Shown: positions 1 through 9,646, numbered from the stretch's first letter. The stretch is DNA of 64,000 nucleotides from CAWCLK01 sp963796225 (GCA_963796225.1 CAWCLK010000030.1:71721-135720); one strand, 5' to 3'. Numbers and translations are program-made. The notes: generated by a model not told the origin, from the sequence alone.

Positions 1-137
1 TGGTCTTCGAGGTCGAGGCCCTGGACCCCGCCCGCCCCGTCGTGGTCGTCACCGACGACCGCGAGCTGCGAGAGCGACTGGGGCCGTACCGCGTGGACCT
101 GGTCTCGACGATCGGCTTCCTCGGGGCGGTGCGCTGA
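1..137 (+). CDS. C-terminal fragment of a probable NYN/PIN-type (YacP-like) protein
   Basis: The window opens inside a reading frame that ends with TGA at 135-137; only the last 44 residues are visible. They read as a hydrophobic strand followed by TDDRELRERLG and a C-terminal STIGFLGAVR. A 'VVVVT-D-RELR' strand with a late FLG segment is typical of the C-terminal part of NYN-domain RNases (YacP-like), where the Asp belongs to the acidic active site. The assignment rests on a short fragment, so the family call is tentative. It is followed by a 106-bp gap and the sepH start on the same strand. Confidence 0.4.
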   Translation, partial: VFEVEALDPARPVVVVTDDRELRERLGPYRVDLVSTIGFLGAVR

Positions 138-243
138 CCGGTTGGGTGACGTGGACTAGCGTTGCCGATCGCGCCCGGTCCGCACGAGGGGACGGCGGGT
201 GCGCTCTGCCCGGACGATGGTGGGGCATCGCGGGAGGCTCAGC

Positions 244-1695
244 GTGATCGAGTTGCACCTGATCGGCTACACGGCCGACCTCGGGCGCCTCGTGCTCGAC
301 CTGGCGGGGGCCGAGGGTGGCCGGTACCGGCTCGTCGTCGACGAGGACCTGTTCGCGACCATCGACGAGCTGCGTGAACAGCGTCGCGAGGCCGGTCTGC
401 CCGTCGGCGACCTCGTCGAGTACGCCGAGGAGCTCGGGCTCGAGGTCGAGCGCCTCGCGGAGATCGAGGAGGCCGAGGCCGAGCGCGCCGCCGCGGCGGG
501 CCACGTCTCCACGGGCTCCGCCGCCGGAGCCAGCGTGCTGGCGGGGGAGCGGCCCCTGCCCGCGGTCCCGGAGCCCGAACCGCGAGCCGGAGCCCGAGCC
601 CGAGCCGGAGCCCGGAGCCCGAACCCGAGCCGGAGCCCGAGCCCGTTCCGGAGCCGGAACCTGAGCCCGAGCCCGAGCCCCGGAGAGCGAGGTCGGAGCC
701 GGTCGTCGTGGACGGGGACGCCTCGGCGACGGTGCGCCTGGTGACACCGCCGCCGCGTCCCCCGGCGTCGCCCGAGCCCTTCCTGCCCGACGAGCCCGAG
801 GACGAGGACGACGACGCGTCCCGCTGGGGCGACGAGGCCGACGGGCTGGTCGCGCGGCTGCTGGAGCAGCGAAGCCACGCGACGGCGCCCGAGCCGGAAC
901 CCGAGCCAGAGCCGGAGCCAGAACCCGAGCCGGAGCCGGAGCCCGAGCCGGAGCCCGAGCCAGAGCCGGAGCCCGAGCCGGAGCCCGAGCCCGAGCCAGA
1001 GCCGGAGCCGGAACCGCCGGCGCCGCCCGCGCCCCGCCCGGACCCCGTGCCGCGAGCCCGAGCCCGAGCCGGAGCCCGAGCCCGTGCCGGAGCCCGAGCC
1101 CGCCCCGCCGCCGCCCCCACGGGCGCCGGCGCCCATCGCGGTGCCGCCCCGCCGGGACGCCGACCGGCGCCAGCCCCCACGCCCGCTGGTCGAGGACCCG
1201 CCGCCGCGACCGCCGGCCCCAGCCCGCTCGCCCCGCCCCGCCGCCGACGACCCGCCCGCGTCCCGCCCCGCGGCCACGCTGTCGCCGGCCGAGATCCAGG
1301 CCCGCCTGCGTGCCGGTCGGTCGGTCCGGGCGGTGGCCCGCGAGGCCGGCGTGGACGAGACGTGGATCCGCCGGTGGGAGGCCCCGATCCTGGCCGAGCA
1401 GGCCCGGGTCCGTGACCGGGCCCTGGACGCGCGACTGCACCGAGCGCGGCTCGGGACCTCGTCGCTGCCGCTCGGGGTGGCCGTGGCACGCAACCTGGCC
1501 GCGAAGGGCGTGGCCGACGAGGACGTGAGCTGGGAGGTCTCGCGACGCCGGGACGGCCGCTGGCGCGTGGCGGTCCGCTACCTCTCGCGGGGGCGCAAGC
1601 GCTCGGCGACCTGGACCTGGGACCCGGAGGACGAGGCGATCGCGGCGGCCTCGGACAGCGCCCGGGAGCTCGGCTTCGTGCGTCGCGGCCGGTGA
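244..1695 (+). CDS. sepH: Septation protein SepH (DUF3071), frame broken in its Glu-Pro repeat linker
   Basis: SepH is an actinobacterial cell-division protein that binds FtsZ and promotes its assembly. The N-terminal DUF3071 part (starting VIELHLIGYTADLG) lies at 244-560. The C-terminal part (1270-1690) has the helix-turn-helix-like stretch AEIQARLRAGRSVRAVAREAGV followed by a WRVAVRYLSRG segment, as in SepH. Between them is a long acidic linker of alternating Glu-Pro codons. Three single extra bases in this linker (near 589, 624 and 1055) move the frame three times and restore it, so the ends agree in frame. GTG 244 is chosen because a GGAGG lies 7 bases upstream and the family begins at this point; 199 is an alternative start. 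Confidence 0.85.
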
Positions 1696-2468
1696 CCCTG
1701 CCCCGGGTACCGTGCCGCCCCGTGCGCCTGCTGCTGCCCCTCCTGCTCGTGCCGCTGCTCGTCAGCTGCTCTGCCTCGCCGATCCCCACGGCGACGCCCT
1801 CGGCGCCCGACACCGAACGCGAGGTGGTGCTGGCCGACCTGCGGTCCGAGGTCGCGGCCGTGGCCGAGCAGCAGGCCGACGCCGACGCCGAGGTCAACGA
1901 CGTCCTGCGGGCCGTCCGCTCGGTCGACGAGGCGGTGGCGTCCCTCGAGGACGTCGTGACCTTCGACGAGACCCTCGGGGCCTACGAGGCCGACGTGCAC
2001 GCCGAGGTGGCCGCCACCGAGGCCACGGGGCTGCGTGACGGCTACCTGGCGGTGGCCGGGGACGTCGACGCGGCACGCCAGACGCTGGCCGACGCCCGCG
2101 CCCAGCTCGACGACCCGTGGGAGACCCAGTACCTCGACGCGCAGGACGAGGTGCTGCTCGCCGTGCGGGGCTACGCACGGACCGCCGACCGGCTCGCGCA
2201 GCTGCTCGAGCAGCACTGGCCGACCTACGTCGAGGTCGACGCGCGCGTCGTCGACTTCGCGTCCCGGCGCAGCAACTACCGCGACACGCCGGAGGCCGCG
2301 TCCGCGCTGGCGGTCGAGCTGGACACCATCCTCGACGACCTGGCCGTGGCCGAGGCGCAGCTCGCCGAGTACCGGGGCCGCCGCAGCGACGCCGGCCGCG
2401 AGGTCAACGAGGCCTCGTCCGCGGCCGTCGCCGTCTACGAGCAGCGGCCCAGCACGCCCGAGGGATGA
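1692..2468 (+). CDS. Helical lipoprotein of unknown function
   Basis: About 258 residues. The N-terminus has a basic start, a Leu-rich segment and a lipobox LLVSC, so it is an exported lipid-anchored protein. After a short Pro/Thr-rich tether, the body is almost entirely charged, Ala-rich and predicted helical (repeated E/D-A-V-A-LE patterns), suggesting coiled-coil or helical-bundle structure. No enzyme motif is visible. The GTG at 1692 overlaps the sepH stop (GTGA), implying translational coupling; GTG 1722 would give a shorter, more typical signal peptide. The stop overlaps the ATG of the next gene. Function is not recognised. Confidence 0.7.
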   Translation: MTLPRVPCRPVRLLLPLLLVPLLVSCSASPIPTATPSAPDTEREVVLADLRSEVAAVAEQQADADAEVNDVLRAVRSVDEAVASLEDVVTFDETLGAYEADVHAEVAATEATGLRDGYLAVAGDVDAARQTLADARAQLDDPWETQYLDAQDEVLLAVRGYARTADRLAQLLEQHWPTYVEVDARVVDFASRRSNYRDTPEAASALAVELDTILDDLAVAEAQLAEYRGRRSDAGREVNEASSAAVAVYEQRPSTPEG

Positions 2469-3836
2469 CGACCCCGGACGCGCGTCCCCGCGCCGGATGG
2501 TCACGGCCGCCGGTGAGCTGGGTGCTCGCGACCGTGCTGGTGGTGGCCGGCGTGCTGGCGGTGACGTGGCGTTCGTGGCCGGCCGCGCTGCCGGCGGTGC
2601 CCACGGACCTGGACCGGCTGGCGCCGGACGTCGCGCGGGCCATCGCCCGCTACCGCCAGCCGCGGCGCGTCCTGACCGTCGTGGTCCAGCTGCTCTCGGT
2701 CGCCGTGCCGGTGCTGCTCGTGGCGACCCGCGCGGGCCGGGCCCTGCTCGCGCGCATCGCCGGCGAGCGTCACGACCGGTGGCGCGGGCCCCTGCGCGGC
2801 GCGCTGGTGGCCGTCGTCGTCCTCGGGCTGGCACGGCTGGCCGTGCTGCCGATCCAGGCCTGGGCGGGGATCGTCCAGGACGGCTCCTGGGGCGTGCGCA
2901 CGGCGTCGGCGGGGGCGTGGTGGGGCCGGATGCTCACGGCCCTCGCACTCGAGCTCGGCGTCGGGGCGCTCGTCGGCGCGGGGCTGGTCTGGCTGGTGCG
3001 CCGGCGTCCCCGGGCGTGGGTGGGGGACGCCGTGGTGCTCGGGGTCGCCGCGGTGGCCGTGACCACCCTGCTGTGGCCCGCCGTGGTGCTGCCGCTGACC
3101 ACGCCGGTCCGGCCGCTCGGTGACGGGCCCGCGGCGAACGCGGTCCGCGACGTGGTGGCCGAGGCCGGGCTGGGGGACCTGCCCGTGGTGGTCTCCGAAC
3201 GATCCCGCCGGGACACCCGCAGCAACGCCGTGGTGCACGGGCTCGGCCCGACCCGCCGCGTCGTGATCGACGACACGCTGCTGGCGCGCCCCGTGCCCGA
3301 GGTCCGCGTGGTCATGGCCCACGAGCTGGCCCACCAGCGTCACGGCGACGTGGGACGGGCCGTGCTCGCCTCGGCACTGCTGGTCGCCCTGCTGGCCCTG
3401 GCCACGCGTGCGGTGTGGGACCGTCCGCGAGTCCGCACCGCGTTCGGCCGGGAGGGCACGCCGGCGGGGCGCGACGACCCCCGTCTGGTCGCGGTGGCGA
3501 TCGCCGTCGCGGTCGTGGTGGGGCTGGTCGCCGAGCCCGTGGGGCTGTGGCACTCGCGCCGGGTCGAGGCGGCCGCCGACGCCACGTCGCTGGCGCTGGG
3601 CGCCGACCCGGCCACGGTGGTCCGGCTGCAGCGTCGCCTGGCCATCGACAACCTCACGCCCATGGAGGTGCCCGACCTGGGAACGGCTGCTGTGGTGGAG
3701 CCATCCCACCACCGGCCAGCGGGTCCGGGACGCGGTCGCGTCCGCGGCGGCGACCGGTGCCGCGATGCCCACCCTCGCGGAGCTGCTCGCCGAGGAGGCC
3801 GCCGATCCGCCGGCGTGGCACGTCCCGACGTCGTAG
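2465..3836 (+). CDS. M48-family membrane metallopeptidase (Ste24/HtpX-like), one +1 frame break
   Basis: About 456 residues with roughly seven hydrophobic segments. The zinc motif HELAH is at residues 286-290, followed by the second-helix motif RVEAAAD that supplies the third (Glu) ligand, as in M48 peptidases. The family cleaves membrane or misfolded proteins at the cytoplasmic face. The start ATG overlaps the stop of the preceding lipoprotein gene (ATGA). The frame is lost near 3676, where GTGCCCGACC appears to carry one extra C; removing it restores a PTWERLLWWSHPTTGQRV stretch typical of the C-terminal region, and the gene then ends at 3836, two bases before the end of the convergent glycosyltransferase gene. 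Confidence 0.8.
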
Positions 3837-3837
3837 G

Positions 3838-4944
3838 TCAGCGCTGCGTCGCGGGCACCTCGCCGGCGGCCAGCATCGCCAGGTCCGCGTGCAGGTCCCC
3901 GACGATCACGTCCCAGTCGTGGTGGGCCTCGACGAAGGCGCGCCCCGCCCGTCCCATCGCCCGCGCGCGGTCGGGGTCCTCGAGCAGCTCGACCACGGCG
4001 TCGGCGACCGCGGCCGGGTCCGCCCCGTCGACCAGCAGGCCCGTCTCGCCGGGCCGCAGCGCCTCGGGGGACCCGCCGGAATCGCCGGCGACCACGGGAC
4101 GACCGACGGCCTGGGCCTCGAGGAAGATCACCCCGAACCCCTCGGCGTCGAGCCCTGCCAACCGGGTGCGGTTGGGATGGGCGAACACGTCCGCGGCGGC
4201 GTGGTGGGCGGCGAGCTCGTCCCATGGCACCCGCCCCGCCAGCACGACCGCACCGTCCGGCTGGGCGGCCGCGGCCTCGGCGAGCTCGTCGTGCAGTGGC
4301 CCGCCCCCGACGATCAGCAGGTGGGCGTCCGGCACGCGGGCGCGCACCCGCGGCCAGGCGTCGACGAGCACGTCCTGGCCCTTGCGACGCACCAGCCGGC
4401 CCACGCACACCACCACCGGATCGTCGCCGAAGCCGTGGCGGTCCCGGATCGCCCGCCCCGACACCGACGGGGCGAAGGTGTGCACGTCGACGCCGTTGCG
4501 CAGCAGCCGGATCGGCGGCCCGGTCCGCCCCACCAGGTCGCGCAGGTGACCGGCGGTGTGGTCGGACACGGCGTACAGGAGGTCGGCCCGTCGCAGGTCC
4601 CGGCGCAGCAGCTGGCGGGCCAGGGGCAGCCGCGCCGGGGTGACCAGCTCGTTGCCGTGGGAGACGACGGCGGAGGGCAGCCCCAGGCGAGGCCCGAGGG
4701 ACACCACCGGCCACGGCGTCGCGAACAGCAGCACGTCGGCCCGGGTCGCGGCCACGGCGTCGCGCAACGCCCGCTCGACGGCCGGGACCGGGAACAGGTA
4801 GCGGTGCGGGCCCCGGATCACCCGGTAGGGCGCCGTGTCGTCGTGCTCGTGCGCCTGCGGGTGGGCCGCCGCGAACACGGCGGCGTCGGGCAGTCGCGAG
4901 AGCACCTGGTGGTTGAACACCTGGATGCCCCCGACCTGGGGCAT
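3838..4944 (-). CDS. pimB: GT4 glycosyltransferase, PimB'-like mannosyltransferase
   Basis: GT-B fold, GT4-family enzyme of at least 368 residues. Visible features are the N-terminal GGIQVFNH loop, SHGNE, the GRLVRRKGQDVLV strand that begins the nucleotide-sugar domain, and the E-x7-E motif within EGFGVIFLEAQ that binds the sugar nucleotide. The gene set around it (SRPBCC, ArsA-like, DUF5304, PlsC) matches the locus of PimB', which adds the second mannose to phosphatidylinositol mannosides, so that role is inferred. The only ATG is at 4944, but the frame is open further upstream and encodes RTLLVTNDL just before it. This is the usual family N-terminus, so the real start probably lies upstream with an unusual codon or a sequence error. 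Confidence 0.75.
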   Translation of the reverse strand: MPQVGGIQVFNHQVLSRLPDAAVFAAAHPQAHEHDDTAPYRVIRGPHRYLFPVPAVERALRDAVAATRADVLLFATPWPVVSLGPRLGLPSAVVSHGNELVTPARLPLARQLLRRDLRRADLLYAVSDHTAGHLRDLVGRTGPPIRLLRNGVDVHTFAPSVSGRAIRDRHGFGDDPVVVCVGRLVRRKGQDVLVDAWPRVRARVPDAHLLIVGGGPLHDELAEAAAAQPDGAVVLAGRVPWDELAAHHAAADVFAHPNRTRLAGLDAEGFGVIFLEAQAVGRPVVAGDSGGSPEALRPGETGLLVDGADPAAVADAVVELLEDPDRARAMGRAGRAFVEAHHDWDVIVGDLHADLAMLAAGEVPATQR

Positions 4945-5076
4945 GAGGTCGTTGGTGACCAGCAGGGTGCGCGGGGAGGGCAGGCGGGCGGCCTCGTCAC
5001 GGGGCAGGGCGTCGGCGTGAGGGTAGGCGGGGGCGACGGGTAGGTTTCCGCCAGCCAGTCATCAGGGAGGCCCGTC

Positions 5077-5877
5077 GTGGACACCGAACGCATCCAGCCG
5101 GACTGTGCCCCGTGGCGTGCCGTCGGCGACGGCGACCGTGCCCGGACCGGCGTGGTGCTCACCCACGGCTTCACCGGCAACCCGCGTGCCACGACCCCGC
5201 TCGGCGAGCGGCTGCATGGCCTCGGCCACACCGTGGACGTGGTGCGCCTGCCGGGCCACGGCAGCACGGTCGGCGACCTCGCCCGGACCCGCTACGCGGA
5301 CTGGCGCGGGGCGGTCGAGGAGGCGCTGGACCGCACGGCCGCCGAGTGCGACCGGGTCGTGCTCGTGGGCCACTCGATGGGCGGCACGCTGTCCCTGGAC
5401 GTCGCCTCGGCCCGCCCCGCCGACGTCGCCGGCGTGGTGGCGATCAACGCGATCGTGCTCAGCCCCACCGAGCTGCTGGCCCGCCTGGCCCCGCTGCTGC
5501 AGTACGTGCTCCCACGGGTCCCGCGGGACGCCGCCGGGCTGCCCAGCAACGACATCGCGCGGCCCGACGTCTCCGAGGGCGCCTACTCGATGGTCCCGGC
5601 ACGTGCGGCGCAGTCGCTGATCCGCGAGCTGCCGCGCGTGCGCGCCCAGCTGCTGGACCTGGTCCAGCCCCTGCTGGTCGTGACCTCCCCGCAGGACCAC
5701 ACCGTCGTGCCGACCAACGGCGACGCCATCGTCGAGCTGGTCGGGTCCGGCGACGTGCACCGGGTCACCGCCGCGCGCTCGTACCACATCCCCCAGATCG
5801 ACTGGGACCGTGAGCTGGTCGAGACCGAGGTCTCGACCTTCGTGGAACGGATCCACGCGGCGACGCCGGCGGCCTGA
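5077..5877 (+). CDS. Alpha/beta hydrolase (carboxylesterase / monoacylglycerol lipase type)
   Basis: 266 residues, cytoplasmic, no signal peptide. The nucleophile elbow GHSMGG places the catalytic Ser at residue 100. HGFTGNP near residue 30 forms the oxyanion hole, TSPQDHTVVP supplies the Asp and SYHIPQID the His, in the order expected for Est30-like carboxylesterases that hydrolyse short acyl esters or monoglycerides. The GTG start follows a weak GGAGG-like stretch. It is divergent from the PimB'-like gene and two bases upstream of the SRPBCC gene, so it may belong to a lipid-metabolism operon. Substrate is unknown. Confidence 0.8.
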   Translation: MDTERIQPDCAPWRAVGDGDRARTGVVLTHGFTGNPRATTPLGERLHGLGHTVDVVRLPGHGSTVGDLARTRYADWRGAVEEALDRTAAECDRVVLVGHSMGGTLSLDVASARPADVAGVVAINAIVLSPTELLARLAPLLQYVLPRVPRDAAGLPSNDIARPDVSEGAYSMVPARAAQSLIRELPRVRAQLLDLVQPLLVVTSPQDHTVVPTNGDAIVELVGSGDVHRVTAARSYHIPQIDWDRELVETEVSTFVERIHAATPAA

Positions 5878-5879
5878 CC

Positions 5880-6320
5880 ATGCTCCACGTGGACGACGAC
5901 GGGTTCGTGCGGGCCCCGGCCGACCTGGTCTACCGCCGCCTGACCGACATCGGCCGTTGGCCGACCTGGTGGCACGGGGTCCGCACCACGCCGATGGAGG
6001 ACGGCACCGGCCGCGAGGTCTGGGCGCTCGAGCTCCGCCGGGACCGGCTGCGTGGGCTGCGCGTGGCCGCCTGGCCCCACACCTACCGCCACGAGGCCGG
6101 GTTCAAGCTCTCGCTCACCGGCGACCTGGTCGGTGACGCCGAGTTCTGGCTGGAACCCGTCGAGGGCGGCACCGTGGTGCACCACCTCGCCGTCGGCGAG
6201 GCGACCCGCACCCCCCGCTCCACCCTGGCCACCTACCGCGCCGTGGCACGCCGGGGGCTGTGGGGGCTCAAGGACGCGGTCCAGACGGAGGTCCGCACGG
6301 CCGTCGGGATGCGGCCGTGA
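5880..6320 (+). CDS. SRPBCC (START/Bet v1-like) family protein
   Basis: 146 residues, the usual length for a single helix-grip domain. The opening FVRAPADLVYRRLTDIGRWPTWW is the characteristic first strand and alpha-1/alpha-2 region, followed by alternating strands and a long amphipathic C-terminal helix. Such proteins bind hydrophobic ligands in an internal cavity. A gene of this type lies beside pimB' and the ArsA-like ATPase in mycobacteria and streptomycetes, so this appears to be the syntenic copy. The stop overlaps the GTG of the next gene. Ligand unknown. Confidence 0.8.
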   Translation: MLHVDDDGFVRAPADLVYRRLTDIGRWPTWWHGVRTTPMEDGTGREVWALELRRDRLRGLRVAAWPHTYRHEAGFKLSLTGDLVGDAEFWLEPVEGGTVVHHLAVGEATRTPRSTLATYRAVARRGLWGLKDAVQTEVRTAVGMRP

Positions 6321-6842
6321 TCGCCTGCCCGGCCTGCGGGGCACGCAACACCGACGGCGCGCCGTGGTGCACGCAGTGCCTGCGGCCCCTGGGCCAGGCG
6401 GACGAGCCCCCCTCGCGGCCCGTCGTCGGCCCCGTCGTCGGCCCCGTCGTCGCTCCCGGGGGCGAGCTCGTCGGAGGGGCCCGCGGCACCCCTGTGGGAC
6501 ACCCCGGGAACGGCGGACCCCTCCGCGGGACCGGCCGCCGCCCCCTCGACCGATCCCGTCCCGCCGCCGGCCGGCGAGGACCGTGCGGTGCGGTCGGTCG
6601 ACGGCCGGTTCGAGTGGCGCTGCCCGGCCTGCGAGAGCTGGAACGACCTCGACCAGCCGATGTGTGCGGTGTGCGGCCAGCCCCTCGGGGCGACGGTCAC
6701 CGGGGCGGGGCGCGAGGGCGTCACCGAGCGCGTGGGGCGGGCCCGGCGGCTGCTGTGGGTCGCAGCCGGCATCGGGGGCGTCCTCATGGTGGTCAGCGTG
6801 GTGCTGCTCGTCCTCGCCCTGCGCTCCGGCGGGGCGGGCTGA
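6317..6842 (+). CDS. Small membrane-anchored double zinc-ribbon protein, one frame break
   Basis: The start GTG overlaps the SRPBCC stop. Two Cys4 ribbons are visible: CPACGARNTDGAPWCTQC at the N-terminus and CPACESWNDLDQPMCAVC in the second half, the latter resembling a RanBP2-type finger. They are joined by a Pro/Ser/Ala-rich linker and followed by one C-terminal membrane segment, so the ribbons should face the cytoplasm. The frame shifts by +1 in the linker, around 6405-6425 in a run of repeated CGTCGTCGG; the shifted frame gives a natural linker (about 174 residues overall). No function is recognised. Confidence 0.65.
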
Positions 6843-6925
6843 CCAGGGGGCGGCCGGGGCCCCACGCCTGCGTGGGCTAGCCTCGCCGTCCGCCTCCCGT
6901 GCATCGTCTCGACCGGCAGGGACCC

Positions 6926-8128
6926 GTGACACGCGTCGTGCTCTTCACCGGCAAGGGTGGGGTCGGCAAGACCACCTGCGCCGCCGCCACCGCCGCGGCT
7001 GCCGCCGGGGCGGGCGCACGCGTGCTGGTCACCTCCACCGACCCGGCGCACTCGCTGGGGGACGCCTTCGACGCGGTCGTGGGCGACCGTCCCACCCCCG
7101 TGGCCGACCGGGTCGACGCGCAGCAGATCGACGCGCAGACCCGCCTCGAGGAACACTGGCGCGACATCCGCGACTACCTCGTGCAGCTGCTGGCCTGGGG
7201 CGGCCTCGGCGAGGTGCAGGCCCAGGAGCTCGTCCTGGTCCCGGGCTTCGACGAGCTGTTCGCCCTGCTCGACCTGCAGGAGCAGGTCGACCGGGACGCC
7301 TACGACCTCGTGGTGGTGGACTGCGCCCCGACCGCCGAGACGCTGCGCCTGCTCGCGCTGCCCGACGCGCTGCAGTGGTACGCCGAGAAGCTGGTCGCGC
7401 CCGGTCGCCGGGTGGCGCGGGCCGTGCGGCCGCTGGCCTCGCGCGTCGGCGGCGTGCCGGTGCCCGAGGACGGCGTGTTCGGGGCGGTGGAGCGCCTGCA
7501 GGGCCGACTCGGCGCCGTCCACGCCCTGCTGCAGGACCGCGACCGGTCCAGCGTCCGGCTCGTGGTCAACCCCGAACGCCTCGTGGTCAACGAGGCGATG
7601 CGCATGGCCACGTCGCTGTCGCTGTTCGGGTACGGCGTCGACGCCGTGATCGCCAACCGCATCCTGCCCGACGAGATCGACGACCCGTACCTGCGACGCT
7701 GGAAGCAGCGCCACGCCGAGCACCTCGACACCATCCACGCCGGGTTCGCCCCGACCCCGGTGCTGACGGCGCCGCTGTTCGACGACGAGCTGATGGGCAT
7801 GGCCGACCTCGCCCGGCTCGGCCAGGCCCTCTACGCCGGCCACGACCCGTGCGCCGTCCTGCACCGGGGCGACCCCCTGCGCGTCGAGCCCACCGGCGAC
7901 GGCTACGTGCTGACCATGCCGCTGCCGTTCGCCACCCGGGACGACCTCGACCTGCACCGCCGCGGCACCGACCTGCACGTGCGCGTCGGTGGGATGAAGC
8001 GCACCGTCCCGCTGCCCGCCGCGCTGCGGGCCACCCGCGTGGGCGGGGCGCGGCTGCAGGACGGCGTGCTCGAGGTCCGGTTCGTCCCGGCCCCCGCGCC
8101 CAGCCCGTCCGGGATGGCCCGGCCGTGA
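6926..8128 (+). CDS. ArsA-family (anion-transporting-type) ATPase
   Basis: 400 residues. The deviant Walker A GKGGVGKTT is at residues 9-17, the switch region is TSTDPAHSLGDAF, and Walker B is VVVDCAPTAETLRLL, all diagnostic of the SIMIBI ArsA/GET3 class. The C-terminal 80 residues carry a beta-rich extension found in actinobacterial members. The arsenic-specific Cys residues of ArsA are not evident, so arsenite transport is unlikely; a chaperone or targeting role is possible. GTG 6926 starts the canonical MTRVVLFTGKGG. The stop overlaps the next start (GTGA). Confidence 0.85.
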   Translation: MTRVVLFTGKGGVGKTTCAAATAAAAAGAGARVLVTSTDPAHSLGDAFDAVVGDRPTPVADRVDAQQIDAQTRLEEHWRDIRDYLVQLLAWGGLGEVQAQELVLVPGFDELFALLDLQEQVDRDAYDLVVVDCAPTAETLRLLALPDALQWYAEKLVAPGRRVARAVRPLASRVGGVPVPEDGVFGAVERLQGRLGAVHALLQDRDRSSVRLVVNPERLVVNEAMRMATSLSLFGYGVDAVIANRILPDEIDDPYLRRWKQRHAEHLDTIHAGFAPTPVLTAPLFDDELMGMADLARLGQALYAGHDPCAVLHRGDPLRVEPTGDGYVLTMPLPFATRDDLDLHRRGTDLHVRVGGMKRTVPLPAALRATRVGGARLQDGVLEVRFVPAPAPSPSGMARP

Positions 8129-8691
8129 CCGCCTCCGGACCGACGCACGAGGACCCGTGGTGGGCCAGCGGTCGCGACCCGGGGGAGGGGATCGACCCGT
8201 CCGAGGACCCCTTCGACGCGCACCGCGATGCCCGGCGGGGCGAGGCGCCCCCGCCGGGTGACGGCGACGGGACCGACCCCCGGGCACCCGGCGGCGAGGC
8301 CGCCCGGCTGGCCACCGACGCCATGGAGCTGATCGGTCGGCTCGCCGCCGAGGCCAGCCGCCGTGTCGCCGCACGGGCGACCAGCAACGCCGCGTCCGGC
8401 GGGGACGCTGGCGCGTTCACCCGGCCGGACGGTGCCGAGACGGCCCGTCCGGGGGCGGGTGGCGACGGGGCGTGGCGGCGCCTGGCGGACGGGATCGCCC
8501 CGCACGAGGACGGCCGCGTGTGCGACGCCTGCCCGGTGTGCATCGGCCTGCGGGCGCTGCGACAGGTCCGCCCCGAGGTGATCGGGCACCTGTCCGAGGC
8601 GGCCCACCACGTCTCGCTGGCCCTGCGCGCCTTCGCGGACGCCCAGGTCGCCGATGACGAGGGACTCGAGAAGATCGACCTCGACCCGTGA
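8125..8691 (+). CDS. DUF5304-like protein with a Cys-x2-Cys-x2-Cys cluster
   Basis: 188 residues. The first two thirds is a low-complexity acidic and Ala/Arg-rich region. The conserved part is C-terminal: CDACPVCIGLRALRQVRPEVIGHL followed by a helix (SEAAHHVSLALRAFADAQ). The cluster could hold a metal but only three Cys are clear. A protein of this architecture sits between the ArsA-like ATPase and glucokinase or PlsC genes in other actinobacteria, hence the family label. It overlaps both neighbours by 4 bases, so it is translationally coupled to the ATPase and to glk and may work with the ATPase. Confidence 0.65.
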   Translation: MTASGPTHEDPWWASGRDPGEGIDPSEDPFDAHRDARRGEAPPPGDGDGTDPRAPGGEAARLATDAMELIGRLAAEASRRVAARATSNAASGGDAGAFTRPDGAETARPGAGGDGAWRRLADGIAPHEDGRVCDACPVCIGLRALRQVRPEVIGHLSEAAHHVSLALRAFADAQVADDEGLEKIDLDP

Positions 8692-9645
8692 GCGCGGTCG
8701 CGATCGGCGTCGACATCGGTGGGACGCGGCTGCGGGCCGCGACCGTGGACGCGCACGGCTCCGTGCTCGAGCTCGAGGTCAGCGACCGCCCCGCCGGCAC
8801 GGGCGAACAGCTCGGCGACCGGATGGCGGCGGTGATCGCCGAGCTGGCCGCCCGGTTCGGTCCGGACCTGCCCGTCGGGCATCGCGATCGCCTCGGTCGT
8901 CGACGACCAGGGCCGCCTCGTGATGGCCCCCAACCTCGGACTCGAGGCCTTCCCGATGCGCGAACGGGTCACCGGCGTGCTCGGGCGCGACGTCGTGGTG
9001 GTCAACGACGCCGCGGCGGCCTGCCTGGCCGAAGCGCGGCTCGGCGGCGGCCGCGAGCATCCCGACGTGGTGCTGCTGACCGTCGGCACCGGCGTGGGTG
9101 GCGGGGCGATGGTCGCCGGCCAGCCCCTGCGTGGGGCGCACGGCATGGCCACCGAGTTCGGGCACATCGTCGTCGCCGAGGGCGGGCGCCGCTGTCCCTG
9201 TGGGACCCACGGGTGCCTCGAGGCCTACGCGTCCGGGCGCGCCGTCGGTGACATCGCGGCCGAGCGGCTCGCCGACGGCCGTACCTCCGCGCTCGCGCGC
9301 GAACCCGTCGTCGACGGAGCCGCCGTCACCCGCGCCGCGCGGGACGGTGACCCGCTGGCCATCGAGGTCGTGACCGAGGCGGGGCGGTGGCTGGGCGTGG
9401 GCATCGCCAGCCTGGTCAACGCCCTGGACCCCGGCGTGGTGCTGGTGGGTGGCGGGGCCGGCGAGGCCATGGCGACCTGGATGCTGCCGGCAGCCCGCGC
9501 CGCGGCGGAACCGCGCGTGCTCGGCCACCGCGGACGCACCCTGCCCGCCATCACGCCTGCCGAGCTCGGCGACGAGGCCGGCGTCGTCGGTGCCGCCCTG
9601 CTCGCCCACGACGACCTGGCCCGCCCGACCCCCTCCGAGGCGTGA
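8688..9645 (+). CDS. glk: ROK-family glucokinase, one +1 frame break
   Basis: About 318 residues. It phosphorylates glucose with ATP in the cytoplasm. The phosphate-binding loop is GVDIGGTRLRAATVD at the N-terminus. NDAAAACLAE carries the catalytic Asp region, GTGVGGGAMV the second phosphate motif, and EFGHIVV plus CPCGTHGCLE the zinc-binding ROK signature. The frame breaks at about 8880, where CGTCGGGCATCGC has one extra G; the corrected reading is LPVGIAIASVVDDQG. Order and synteny match the actinobacterial glkA locus. Polyphosphate use cannot be excluded from sequence alone. Confidence 0.85.
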
Positions 9646-9646
9646 C

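Noticed and set aside
880..1010. Dense short repeats considered as a CRISPR array or microsatellite locus
   Set aside because: They are in-frame codons for a Glu-Pro linker, with no spacer/repeat structure and no cas genes.
239..1897. Long minus-strand open frame rich in Gly-Ser repeats opposite sepH
   Set aside because: It is the antisense reading of the Glu-Pro repeat (GAGCCC gives GGCTC, hence Gly-Ser) and of SepH coding sequence; no protein-like domain.
6926..8128. Arsenite efflux ATPase
   Set aside because: No arsenic-specific Cys motif, no arsB or arsR nearby, and the context is the conserved envelope/glucokinase locus.
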